From positions 7,705 to 71,704 of the forward strand of contig CAKSQO010000010.1 of assembly GCA_934486615.1 (NCBI GenBank): a stretch of DNA of 64,000 bases, in the 5' to 3' direction. Source of the stretch: an uncultured Eubacteriales bacterium. GTDB lineage: Bacteria; Bacillota; Clostridia; Oscillospirales; Acutalibacteraceae. The notes beneath the pieces were generated by a model. That model ran no database searches. It had not been told where the DNA came from and saw only the letters and a program-made list of their open reading frames with translations. Below, one piece after another: positions 16,426 through 25,055 of this stretch; within the stretch, counting starts at the first letter, position 1, and the number at the start of each line of letters is the position of its first letter. A program made the position numbers and the translations under genes.

Positions 16426-17026
16426 AGGTACCGCCTTCGTCGTCTCAGGCCCGTCGGGCAGCGGAAAGGACACGGTGCTCAAGCTCGTGCGCGAGCGGAT
16501 GCCGGAGCTCGGCTTCTCGATCTCGTGTGTAACGCGCCCAAGACGCGGCACACCCGCCGAGGACGAGAAGTACAGCTTCATTTCCGTCGATGAGTTCAAG
16601 TCCCGGCTTGAGAAGAATATGTTTTTGGAGCACAATATCTACCTCGGCAACTACTACGGCACGCCGCGCGAGCCTGTCGAGACTGCGATAGATGCTGGGC
16701 GCGACATAATAATCGAAATCGACGTCAACGGTGCGGCGCAGATACGCCGCACTATGCCCGACGCGGTCAGCGTGTTCGTTATGCCGCCGAGTATGCGGGT
16801 GCTGCGCAAGCGCCTGCTCGGCCGCTCGACCGACTCGCCCGAAGCGGCCGAAAAGCGCCTGCACGAAGCGGTGCGCGAGATAGGCTGCGCCAAAAACTAC
16901 GACTATGTTATTGTCAACGATGACCTGGATAAAGCGGTCGACGATATGGTGAATATCATCGCCGCCGCTCGGTTCAGGGCTGAAAATATGATAAATTTTA
17001 TTGATGAGGTGCTTGAAGATGCTTAA
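16418..17026 (+). CDS. gmk: Guanylate kinase
   Basis: Converts GMP to GDP with ATP. Start ATG 16418 follows GGAGG and gives the normal N-terminus NKGTAFVVSGPSGSGKDTV with the P-loop; the longer frame from 16382 would only add remA out-of-frame sequence. The GMP-binding region SCVTRPRRGTPAEDEKYSF is intact. 202 residues, the usual length. The P-loop has Asp after GK, where Ser or Thr is more common, a known variant in some Clostridia. Overlaps both neighbours. Confidence 0.96.
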   Translation: MNKGTAFVVSGPSGSGKDTVLKLVRERMPELGFSISCVTRPRRGTPAEDEKYSFISVDEFKSRLEKNMFLEHNIYLGNYYGTPREPVETAIDAGRDIIIEIDVNGAAQIRRTMPDAVSVFVMPPSMRVLRKRLLGRSTDSPEAAEKRLHEAVREIGCAKNYDYVIVNDDLDKAVDDMVNIIAAARFRAENMINFIDEVLEDA

Positions 17027-17210
17027 TCCCGCAATAGGTAAACTGATCAAAGAATACGACAGCCGCTATCAGCTCGTCCACGACGTAGCCGACGAGGCCA
17101 GAAGAATTTCCGAGGAGGCCGAGTCCAACCACGAGATCCTCGTTGAAAAGCCCGTAAGCCTCGCTATCGACAAGATTGCCGCCGAGCTTGACGAGAAAAA
17201 GGAAGACTGA
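17019..17210 (+). CDS. rpoZ: RNA polymerase omega subunit
   Basis: A 63-residue small subunit that helps assemble RNA polymerase. ATG 17019 (MLNPAIGKLIKEYDSRYQLV, then DEARRI, a diverged form of the usual AKRAR helix) follows GAGGTG at a good distance; ATG 17001 and 17004 are too early. The place directly after gmk is the standard one. The sequence is somewhat diverged, so the call rests on both similarity and context. Confidence 0.9.
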   Translation: MLNPAIGKLIKEYDSRYQLVHDVADEARRISEEAESNHEILVEKPVSLAIDKIAAELDEKKED

Positions 17211-17251
17211 TTTTTTCGGCGAAAACTAAAAAACGGTTAGGAGGGCTTGTT

Positions 17252-19708
17252 ATGAGAACTGCGGTCATCGTCAGCGTTGCTGTGGAGCAGACTGCGTTTA
17301 GCTATGACAAGCCCTTCGACTATCTTTTACCCTACGATATGCAGCAGGCGGGCAAGCCCGGCTGCCGCGTGATGGTGCCGTTCGGCCGCTCGAACAAAAA
17401 GCGGCAGGGAATGATACTCTCCGTCGGCGAGACAAGCGACTATGACAAGCTCAAGCCCGTCGCGGGCGTGCTCGACAGCGAGCCTGTGCTCAGCGCCGAA
17501 ATGCTGGCGCTCGTCGGGTGGATAAGGGAGCACACGTTCTGCACCTACTATGACGCGGTGAAGCTCATGCTGCCCGCGGGCATAAATATGCGCATCATCG
17601 CCTCCTACCGCGCAAGCGAAAGGGCGACGGCGGAGCAGCTGCCCGACGATTTGAGCGACGAAGAAAAGCGCACGCTCGACTTCCTTATTTCAAGCCGCGC
17701 GACGGTCGAGCGCTCACGGCTGCTTGACGCGCTCTCGCTCGGCGCGGACAGCAAGGTGCCTGATGCACTTGTAAATCGCGGCCTGCTCGAGCGCACCGAC
17801 GACGCCGTGCGCCGAATGGGCGACGCGACTGTCAGGATGGTGCGCCTTGCCGAGGACGCCGACATCGGCCGCCTGACGCCCAAGCAAAAGGCGGTCGTCG
17901 ACCTTGTAAGCGAGGTCGGCGCGGCGACGGTCAAGGAGGTCTGCTACTTCGCGGGTGTGACCCAGGCGGTCATAACCGCGCTTGCCAAAAAAGGAGTGCT
18001 CGACTGCTACGACAGCGTCGTCTACCGCACGGGAGGGGCCACGCGCCCCGCCGACGATACAAAGATAGTTCTGGCCGACGAGCAGCAGCAGGCGTTCGAC
18101 GGCCTGAAGCAGCTTTACGAAAGCGGCGAGGGCGCAGCTGCCTTGCTCTACGGCGTAACCGGCAGCGGCAAAACGCAGGTTTTCCTGAAGCTTGTCGACG
18201 AAGCGGTCGCTTCCGGCCGCGGCGCGATAGTTATGGTGCCCGAGATCTCGCTGACCCCGCAGACGCTCGACGTGTTCGACCGCCGCTACGGCGGGCGCGT
18301 CGCGGTGTTTCACAGCGCAATGTCGATGGGGCAGCGGCTCGACGAGTGGAAGCGCGTCAAAAACGGCGACGCTGACGTGGCCGTCGGCACGCGTTCGGCG
18401 GTGTTTGCACCGTTTGAGAACCTCGGCCTTATAATAATGGACGAGGAGCAGGAGCACACCTACAAATCCGAGTCGACCCCGCGCTTCAACGCGCGCGACG
18501 CGGCGCGCTTTCGTGCCGCTTACGGCAAGGGGCTGCTTCTGCTTGCCTCCGCGACCCCGAGCGTCGAGACCTTTGCCGCCGCAAAAAGCGGGAGGTACAA
18601 GCTCTTCCGCCTGACAAAGCGCTACGGCAACGCTCACCTGCCGACGGTGCACACCGTCGATATGCGCAAGGAGCTGAGCGACGGCAACTCGTCGCCGTTC
18701 AGCCGCTTTTTAAAGCTGCGCCTGGGCGAAGCGCTTGAGGCGGGGCATCAGTCGATTTTGCTGCTGAACCGCCGCGGGCACAACACTGTTGTCACGTGCT
18801 CAAGCTGCGGCCACGTTATGACCTGCCCCAACTGCAGCATTTCGCTCACATACCACTCGGCCAACCGCCGCCTGATGTGCCACTACTGCGGCTACTCGGA
18901 GGAGTTCACAAGCAAGTGCCCCGAGTGCGGCAACGAGCACATTCGCTATTCAGGAGTGGGCACGCAGCGCGCCGAGCAGGAGCTGGGCGAGCTGTTTCCG
19001 AGTGCTAAGGTGCTGCGTATGGACGCCGACAGCACTCTTGCGCGCAACTCGTATGAGGACAAGCTCTCCGCCTTTGCGCGCGGGGAGTACGACATAATGC
19101 TCGGCACGCAGATGGTCGCAAAGGGGCTGAACTTCCCGAACGTGACCCTCGTGGGAGTGCTCAATGCCGACTCTTCGCTCTACAGCGAGGACTACCGCAG
19201 CTGCGAGCGCACGTTTTCGCTGCTGACGCAGGTGGTAGGGCGCTCGGGGCGCGGCGACGAGAAGGGCATCGCGGTCGTTCAGACCGTCACGCCCGAAAAC
19301 GAGATAATCACGCTCGCCGCCGAGCAGGACTACGACAAATTCTACGAGCAGGAGATCATGACCCGCCGCGTGATGATATATCCGCCCTATTGCTCGCTGT
19401 GTCTGGTCGGCTTTATCGCCGACACGTCCGAGCAGGCGAGGGAGGGCAGCGTGCGCTTCCTCGATATGCTCAAAAAGGCGAGCGAGCCTGCCGACGGCCG
19501 CGACGAGGTCAGAATGATAGTGCTCGGACCTTCGCCCGCAGTCGTGCCGCGCGTCAGCGGAAAGTACCGCTACCGCGTGATGATAAAGGTCAAAAACAAC
19601 CGTCCCTTCCGCGAAATGCTGATGAGAGTGCTCAAGGCATTTATGTCGGACAAGGCGAATAAAAATATAACGGCGTTTGCGGATATGAATCCCGAAACGA
19701 CATTTTGA
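17252..19708 (+). CDS. priA: Primosomal protein PriA (replication restart helicase)
   Basis: An 818-residue 3'-5' helicase that reloads the replisome at stalled forks. N-terminal DNA-binding domain (about 1-110), winged-helix region, Walker A GVTGSGKT (about residue 301), DEEQ box (about 396), zinc-binding module with four CxxC pairs (CSSCGH, CPNC, CHYCGY, CPECGN; about 516-560), and helicase C-terminal motifs VAKGLNFPNVTLVGV and QVVGRSGRG. Complete and of normal length. In B. subtilis coaBC lies between rpoZ and priA; here there is only a 41-nt gap. Confidence 0.97.
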   Translation: MRTAVIVSVAVEQTAFSYDKPFDYLLPYDMQQAGKPGCRVMVPFGRSNKKRQGMILSVGETSDYDKLKPVAGVLDSEPVLSAEMLALVGWIREHTFCTYYDAVKLMLPAGINMRIIASYRASERATAEQLPDDLSDEEKRTLDFLISSRATVERSRLLDALSLGADSKVPDALVNRGLLERTDDAVRRMGDATVRMVRLAEDADIGRLTPKQKAVVDLVSEVGAATVKEVCYFAGVTQAVITALAKKGVLDCYDSVVYRTGGATRPADDTKIVLADEQQQAFDGLKQLYESGEGAAALLYGVTGSGKTQVFLKLVDEAVASGRGAIVMVPEISLTPQTLDVFDRRYGGRVAVFHSAMSMGQRLDEWKRVKNGDADVAVGTRSAVFAPFENLGLIIMDEEQEHTYKSESTPRFNARDAARFRAAYGKGLLLLASATPSVETFAAAKSGRYKLFRLTKRYGNAHLPTVHTVDMRKELSDGNSSPFSRFLKLRLGEALEAGHQSILLLNRRGHNTVVTCSSCGHVMTCPNCSISLTYHSANRRLMCHYCGYSEEFTSKCPECGNEHIRYSGVGTQRAEQELGELFPSAKVLRMDADSTLARNSYEDKLSAFARGEYDIMLGTQMVAKGLNFPNVTLVGVLNADSSLYSEDYRSCERTFSLLTQVVGRSGRGDEKGIAVVQTVTPENEIITLAAEQDYDKFYEQEIMTRRVMIYPPYCSLCLVGFIADTSEQAREGSVRFLDMLKKASEPADGRDEVRMIVLGPSPAVVPRVSGKYRYRVMIKVKNNRPFREMLMRVLKAFMSDKANKNITAFADMNPETTF

Positions 19709-19718
19709 GGTGTTTTAA

Positions 19719-20183
19719 GTGGCAACCAGAAATATTATCAAAGAGGACGATGACAGGCTGTTCAAAACGAGCCGTCCTGTAGAAAAATTCGACACAAAGC
19801 TGCACTGCCTGCTTGACGATATGGCCGAGACAATGTACAAGGCCGAGGGAGTCGGGCTTGCAGCCGTTCAGGTCGGCATATTGCGCCGCGCGGTCGTTAT
19901 TGACTGCGGCGACGGGCTTATCGAGCTTGTCAATCCGAAGATAGTCGGCCAAAGCGGACATCAGGAGGAGGTCGAGGGCTGTCTGTCCTTCCCGGGCGAG
20001 TACGTCGTGACCTCGCGCCCGAACTCGGTCGTTGTCGAGGCGCTCGACCGCTTTGGCAGGCCGTTCAGGGTCAAGGGCGAAGGGCTTAAAGCGCGCGCGT
20101 TCTGCCATGAGATCGACCACCTCGACGGCGTTGTTTTCAAGGACAAGGCCATTCGCAGCGTGAGCGCGGAGGATATTGAATGA
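19719..20183 (+). CDS. def: Peptide deformylase
   Basis: Removes the formyl group from new N-termini. 154 residues with all three metal-site motifs: EGVGLAAVQ, EGCLSFPG (metal Cys) and CHEIDHLDG (two metal His and the catalytic Glu). GTG start at 19719. Overlaps fmt by 4 nt, pairing the enzyme that removes formyl groups with the one that supplies them. Confidence 0.97.
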   Translation: MATRNIIKEDDDRLFKTSRPVEKFDTKLHCLLDDMAETMYKAEGVGLAAVQVGILRRAVVIDCGDGLIELVNPKIVGQSGHQEEVEGCLSFPGEYVVTSRPNSVVVEALDRFGRPFRVKGEGLKARAFCHEIDHLDGVVFKDKAIRSVSAEDIE

Positions 20184-21115
20184 GACTCGTTTTTATGGGC
20201 ACGCCCGACTTTGCCGTGCCGTGCCTTGAAGCATTGATAGGCGCGGGGCACGACGTTGCGGCCGTGTATTCGCAGCCTGACAAGCCTGTCGGCCGCAAGA
20301 GGGAGATATTTCCCACCCCGGTGAAAAAGTGCGCATTGGAGCACGGCATCGAGGTCTGCCAGCCCGCGTCGCTCAGAAGCGCGCAGGAGCTTGAGCGTAT
20401 GCGCGCCTTTGCACCCGAAGCGGTCGTTGTCGTCGCTTACGGCAAGCTGATTCCCGCCGATATGCTGAAGGTCGCTCCCCTCGGCTTTGTCAATGTCCAC
20501 GCGTCGCTGCTGCCGAAATACCGCGGCGCGGCGCCGATACAGTGGGCGGTCGTAAACGGCGACAAGGTCACGGGCGTGACGACGATGCTGCTTAACGAGG
20601 GTATGGACACGGGCGACATTCTCGAGGTTGCCGAAACCGAGATCGGTGCCAACGAGACGGCGGGCGAGCTGTTCGAGCGGCTGTCCCGCCTCGGAGCGCA
20701 GCTTATTGTGTCAACCGTAGACAAGCTCGGCAGGGGCGAGCTTGCGCCGATAAAACAAAATGAATGTGAAGCCACCGCCGCGCCGATAATAACAAAAGAG
20801 GCGGCGCTGATGGACTTCTCCCTGCCTGCGGAAAGGATTTGCAGCGCCGTGCGCGGCTTTTCGCCGTGGCCTGTCGCCTACACCCTGCTTTCGGGCAGGC
20901 GGCTCAAGGTGTACGCCGCCTTGCCGTGCGCGTTTTCGGGTGCAGCGAGCGCCGAAAACGGCGAGGTCGTCTGCGCCGACGGACGGCTCATCGTCCGCTG
21001 CGAGGGCGGCTTTGTCGAGCTGACGGACGTGCAGCTTGAAGGCTCGCGCCGTATGCCCGCAGCCGATATGCTCAAGGGCCGCGCGGTCAAAAAAGGCGAC
21101 ATACTCGGCCGATAA
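20180..21115 (+). CDS. fmt: Methionyl-tRNA formyltransferase
   Basis: Formylates initiator Met-tRNA using 10-formyl-tetrahydrofolate. 311 residues: N-terminal catalytic domain MRLVFMGTPDFAVPCLEAL, the signature HASLLPKYRGAAPIQWA with catalytic Asn/His region, and the C-terminal oligonucleotide-binding domain (about 205-311). Starts by ATGA overlap with def. Confidence 0.97.
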   Translation: MRLVFMGTPDFAVPCLEALIGAGHDVAAVYSQPDKPVGRKREIFPTPVKKCALEHGIEVCQPASLRSAQELERMRAFAPEAVVVVAYGKLIPADMLKVAPLGFVNVHASLLPKYRGAAPIQWAVVNGDKVTGVTTMLLNEGMDTGDILEVAETEIGANETAGELFERLSRLGAQLIVSTVDKLGRGELAPIKQNECEATAAPIITKEAALMDFSLPAERICSAVRGFSPWPVAYTLLSGRRLKVYAALPCAFSGAASAENGEVVCADGRLIVRCEGGFVELTDVQLEGSRRMPAADMLKGRAVKKGDILGR

Positions 21116-21132
21116 CTCACAAGGGGAGAAAT

Positions 21133-21849
21133 ATGCCTACATCATACTATTTCGATTCATCTTTTATATACTACTATATTTTCATGTTGCCCGGCTTGAT
21201 TGTCGTGCTGTTGGCGAGCTATAAGGTAAAGTCAGCCTTTTCGCGCTACAGCGGAGTGCTAAACTCGCGCGGGCTGACCGGACAGGGTGCGGCGCAGGCC
21301 GTGCTTTCGGCGTACAACGTGCCGGGCGTTGTGTTTGAGCGTGTTTCGGGCAGTCTGACTGACTACTACGACCCGCGCAATAACGTGATCAGGCTGTCGG
21401 ACGATGTGTTTTACAGCTCGTCGTGTGCTGCCGTCGGCGTCGCCGCTCACGAAGCGGGGCACGCCGCGCAGTACAGCGACGGCTACCTGCCGATTAAAGT
21501 GAGAACGGCGATCTTGCCTATATGCAACATCGGCAGCCGGCTCAGCATACCCTTGCTGATAATCGGCTCGATATTCGCGTTCAGGCCGCTGCTCGTCGCG
21601 GGAGTGGCCGCGTTCGGCGTTGCGCTGCTGTTTCAGCTGGCCACGCTGCCTGTTGAGTTCAACGCTTCGCGACGCGCGCTCAAGGTCATAAGGGAGCAGG
21701 GGCTGCTCTGCGGCGAGGAGTACGAGGGCGCGAAAAAGGTGCTGACAGCGGCGGCCATGACCTACGTTGCAGGAATGCTGCAGTCGCTTTTGCAGCTGCT
21801 TTATTATATCGCAATACTGACCGGAAACAATCGGAGGAACAGGCGTTGA
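21133..21849 (+). CDS. YugP-type membrane zinc metallopeptidase
   Basis: 238 residues with an N-terminal membrane segment (FIYYYIFMLPGLIVVLLASY), the zinc-binding motif HEAGHAAQ (about residue 111), and a hydrophobic pair of helices in the second half (about 140-180), plus a C-terminal membrane segment. Family: neutral zinc metallopeptidase, DUF/YugP; substrate unknown. Its insertion between fmt and rsmB differs from B. subtilis order but is seen as a frequent Clostridial neighbour. The 3' end overlaps rsmB (TTGA). Confidence 0.9.
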   Translation: MPTSYYFDSSFIYYYIFMLPGLIVVLLASYKVKSAFSRYSGVLNSRGLTGQGAAQAVLSAYNVPGVVFERVSGSLTDYYDPRNNVIRLSDDVFYSSSCAAVGVAAHEAGHAAQYSDGYLPIKVRTAILPICNIGSRLSIPLLIIGSIFAFRPLLVAGVAAFGVALLFQLATLPVEFNASRRALKVIREQGLLCGEEYEGAKKVLTAAAMTYVAGMLQSLLQLLYYIAILTGNNRRNRR

Positions 21850-23117
21850 CCGCGCGCAAGGCCGCTTTAAAGGCACTTATCAGCGTTGAGCGCGACTCAG
21901 CCTATTCCAACATCGCGTTTGACAGGGTCGCTGCCGACAGCGGGCTTTCGCGGCAGGACCTCGCCCTCGCCGCCGCCGTATTCTACGGCGTGCTCGAGCG
22001 CAGGCTGATCCTCGATAAAATCATAGAAAAGTATTCGTCAAAGCCCGCAAAAAAGCTAACGCCCATAGTGCTCGAGGCGCTCAGAATGGGGCTTTATCAG
22101 CTTTTCTTTATGGATAAAATTCCGCCGTTCGCCGCAGTAAACGAAAGCGTGCTGCTCGTGCGCTCGTCAAAGGAGCGCTACGCCGCGGGCTTCGTCAACG
22201 CGGTGCTCAGAAAGGCGCAGGCGGGCGGCTTCGATATGCCGCAGGGCAGGTCTGCCGCCGATATGAGCGTGCGCTTTTCGTGCAGCGAGTGGATAGTTAA
22301 AAAGCTCGTCGCCGACCTCGGGGTCGACTGCGCCGAAAAGGTGCTCGCCTCGACCCTCGAGCCTGCGGCTACATACCTGCGGGTGAACACGCTCAAATGC
22401 GACCGCGAGGGGCTTATCCGCGCCCTCGGGGAGGAAGCGGACGGCAGGGAAGTCGACGGCTGCCCGCTCGCCGTGCGGGTAAAAGGCTCGGTCGAGGACA
22501 GCAGCGCCTACAAAGCCGGGCTGTTCCACGTTCAGGACCTTGCAAGCCAGCGCTGCTGCGAAGCGCTTGCGCCCGAAAAGGGCGACCGCGTGCTCGATGT
22601 CTGCGCCGCTCCCGGCGGTAAGACGTTCACCGTCGCCGAAATGCTCGGCGGAACCGGCGAGGTCGTCGCACGCGACCTGCACGAGCACCGCGCCCAGCTT
22701 ATCGCTTCGGGCGCAGAGCGGCTGGGACTCGGCAACGTGAGCGCCCGTGCAGGCGACGCGACGGTGTACGACCCCTCGCTCGGCGAGTTTGACCGCGTGC
22801 TGTGCGATGTGCCGTGCTCGGGCTTCGGGGTTATGCGCCGCAAGCCAGAAATAAAATACAAGGACGAGTTCGATTTAAGCGCCCTCACGGCCACGCAGCG
22901 GCAGATTCTCGAAACGTCCGCCCGCTACGTTAAGGCGGGAGGGGTGCTCGTCTACTCGACCTGCACTCTTTTAAAGGAAGAAAACGACCTTGCCGTCGCC
23001 GACTTTTTGTCGCGCCACGGCGAGTTTGAACTGACAGGCGAAACGCAGCTTTTACTGCCGTTTGACGGCACTGACGGCTTCTTCTTCGCCAAAATGAGAA
23101 AGGACGGCGCCGAATGA
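21846..23117 (+). CDS. rsmB: 16S rRNA (cytosine-967-C5)-methyltransferase
   Basis: 423 residues: N-terminal NusB-like RNA-binding domain (about 1-135) and a C-terminal Rossmann methyltransferase. SAM site VLDVCAAPGGKTFTVAEML; the two catalytic cysteines are in DVPCSGFG and YSTCTLLKEEN. TTG start at 21846 overlaps the upstream stop by 4 nt; first residues TARKAALKAL match the family N-terminus. The next gene rlmN also starts by ATGA overlap. Confidence 0.95.
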   Translation: MTARKAALKALISVERDSAYSNIAFDRVAADSGLSRQDLALAAAVFYGVLERRLILDKIIEKYSSKPAKKLTPIVLEALRMGLYQLFFMDKIPPFAAVNESVLLVRSSKERYAAGFVNAVLRKAQAGGFDMPQGRSAADMSVRFSCSEWIVKKLVADLGVDCAEKVLASTLEPAATYLRVNTLKCDREGLIRALGEEADGREVDGCPLAVRVKGSVEDSSAYKAGLFHVQDLASQRCCEALAPEKGDRVLDVCAAPGGKTFTVAEMLGGTGEVVARDLHEHRAQLIASGAERLGLGNVSARAGDATVYDPSLGEFDRVLCDVPCSGFGVMRRKPEIKYKDEFDLSALTATQRQILETSARYVKAGGVLVYSTCTLLKEENDLAVADFLSRHGEFELTGETQLLLPFDGTDGFFFAKMRKDGAE

Positions 23118-24142
23118 GCGAAAAGCGCGATTTAAGAAGCCTTAACATCGACGAGCTGGGCGAAGTGCTCGCCGCCCTCGGCGCTCCCAAATTCCGCACA
23201 AAGCAGGTCTACGCCTGGCTGCAAAGCGGCGTAAGCTCGTTTGACGGGATGACGAACGTGCCCAAGAGCCTGCGCGCGCAGCTGAATGAAATCGGCTACA
23301 TCGCCGTCGCCGAGGTCGAAGCGCGCTTTGACTCAAAGCTGGACGAGACGGTCAAATACCTGTTCAAGCTCCACGACGGCCTGCTCATAGAAAGCGTTGT
23401 GATGAAGTATCACCACGGCTACAGTATCTGCATTTCAACGCAGGTCGGATGCCGAATGGGGTGCAGCTTCTGCGCCTCGACGATAAACGGACTTGCGCGC
23501 AGTCTGACGGCGGGCGAAATGCTCGCGCAGATTACGAGCGCGTCCGAAAATTTGGGCGTTCGCATATCGAACGTCGTGCTTATGGGAATGGGCGAGCCGT
23601 TCGACAATTACGATAACGTCGTGCGCTTTCTGGAGCTTGTCGGCGACGAAAACGGCCCGGGCATCGGAATGAGGCACATTTCGCTCTCAACCTGCGGGCG
23701 CGTCGACGGCATAGAAAAGCTAAAGGAACTTAACCTGCAGCTGACACTCTCAATCTCGCTGCACGCGCCGAACGACGAGGTCCGCACGCGCATCATGCCG
23801 ATAAACCGCCGCTGGGGCGTTGACGAGCTGCTTGATGCCTGCCGCGGCTACATCGCCGTAACAGGGCGCAGGATCTCGTTTGAGTATGCGATGATAAAGG
23901 ATGTAAACGACACCGACGCGTGCGCCGAAGAGCTGGCCGACAAGCTGCACGGTATGCTTTGCCACGTCAACCTTATCCCTGCCAACGAGGTGCGCGAAAA
24001 CGACTATCAGCGCAGCTCCGACGCGCGGCTGCACCGCTTCAAGGGGCTGCTTGAGCGCCGCGGTCTGACCGTGACCGTACGCCGCACCCTCGGCAGCGAC
24101 ATCTCCGCTTCGTGCGGTCAGCTCAGACAGGGTTACAAATGA
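23114..24142 (+). CDS. rlmN: Dual-specificity RNA methyltransferase RlmN
   Basis: Radical-SAM enzyme that makes 2-methyladenosine in 23S rRNA (A2503) and some tRNAs. The cluster motif CRMGCSFC is at residues 113-120, GMGEPFDNYDNV is the SAM-binding segment, and the C-terminal SASCGQL contains the cysteine that carries the methyl group. 342 residues, full length. Last gene before a 167-nt gap that may hold a promoter. Confidence 0.97.
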   Translation: MSEKRDLRSLNIDELGEVLAALGAPKFRTKQVYAWLQSGVSSFDGMTNVPKSLRAQLNEIGYIAVAEVEARFDSKLDETVKYLFKLHDGLLIESVVMKYHHGYSICISTQVGCRMGCSFCASTINGLARSLTAGEMLAQITSASENLGVRISNVVLMGMGEPFDNYDNVVRFLELVGDENGPGIGMRHISLSTCGRVDGIEKLKELNLQLTLSISLHAPNDEVRTRIMPINRRWGVDELLDACRGYIAVTGRRISFEYAMIKDVNDTDACAEELADKLHGMLCHVNLIPANEVRENDYQRSSDARLHRFKGLLERRGLTVTVRRTLGSDISASCGQLRQGYK

Positions 24143-24309
24143 TAACAAATTTGTTACTTTAAATTCCGCATAAACTGTGCTATTATATAGCGAGATGCTT
24201 GCCGTCGGCAGACAAAGGTGTTTCCGTCGACGGTAGCCTGCGCAGAGGGCAAAACGCGCTGTGCGGCAGGGAAAAATCAATCTCTTAAAGTGACACGGAG
24301 GTGAGCTTT
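24143..24309 (+). promoter_or_regulatory. Intergenic leader of prpC-prkC with two stems
   Basis: A 167-nt gap holds a possible -10 TATTAT (24181-24186) with a poor -35, then two imperfect stem-loops (CCGTCG/CGACGG about 24198-24234 and CCTGCGCA/TGTGCGGCAGG about 24237-24270) before the GGAGGTG ribosome site. Likely a secondary promoter plus leader; evidence is weak. Confidence 0.4.
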
Positions 24310-25038
24310 TTGCGCATTGTCAGCAAGACGGATATAGGACTTTCACGCCGCAGCAACCAGGACTCCTACGCCACGGGCGAGCTGCCGGGTGGCGTTGCAT
24401 GGGCCGTTGTGTGCGACGGCATGGGCGGCGCTAACGGAGGAAATGTGGCCTCCGCCGCAGCCGTAAAGGTGATAAGCGAGCACATCTCGTCGTCCTATCG
24501 CGCGGGAATGAGCTCGAACTCCGTTCGCAATATGCTCGAGTCGGCCATAACCGCCGCGAACGTCTCGGTTTACGAGATGTCGCAGCAGTCCGACGACCTC
24601 GCGGGCATGGGCACGACGGTCGTCGCGGCCGTGATAACCGACGGCGTCGCGCACATCGCTCACGCGGGCGATTCGCGCGCCTACCTGTTCTCAACCGAAA
24701 AAATCGAGCAGATAACGCGCGACCACTCCTATGTTCAGCGCCTTATCGAGGACGGGCGGCTCACCGCCGAGCAGGCCAAGACCTACCCTCACCGCAACAT
24801 CATCACCCGTGCGCTCGGCGTTGACGAGCGTATAACCGTCGACTATAACGAGGTCACGCTCTCCGTCGACGACGCGATCATGATGTGCACCGACGGCCTC
24901 AGCGGTATGGTTGAGCCCGAGCAAATGCTTGAAGTGTTCAAAAGCTACAGCTTTTACGAATATCCCGACCAACTTGTACAGCTTGCAAACAAGGCGGGCG
25001 GCTCCGACAACATCACCGTTGTCATACTATCACTTTAG
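24310..25038 (+). CDS. prpC: PP2C-family protein Ser/Thr phosphatase
   Basis: Removes phosphate from substrates of the neighbouring kinase PrkC. 242 residues with metal-binding aspartates in SNQDSY, CDGMGG, DGLSGM and GGSDNITV, plus the GDSRAY motif. A TTG start at 24310 is preferred: it lies about 7 nt after GGAGGTG and gives MRIVSKTDIGLSRRSNQD, the usual N-terminus; the GTG at 24301 overlaps the ribosome site itself. Confidence 0.95.
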   Translation: MRIVSKTDIGLSRRSNQDSYATGELPGGVAWAVVCDGMGGANGGNVASAAAVKVISEHISSSYRAGMSSNSVRNMLESAITAANVSVYEMSQQSDDLAGMGTTVVAAVITDGVAHIAHAGDSRAYLFSTEKIEQITRDHSYVQRLIEDGRLTAEQAKTYPHRNIITRALGVDERITVDYNEVTLSVDDAIMMCTDGLSGMVEPEQMLEVFKSYSFYEYPDQLVQLANKAGGSDNITVVILSL

Positions 25039-25055
25039 AAAGGGGAATTCTTTGT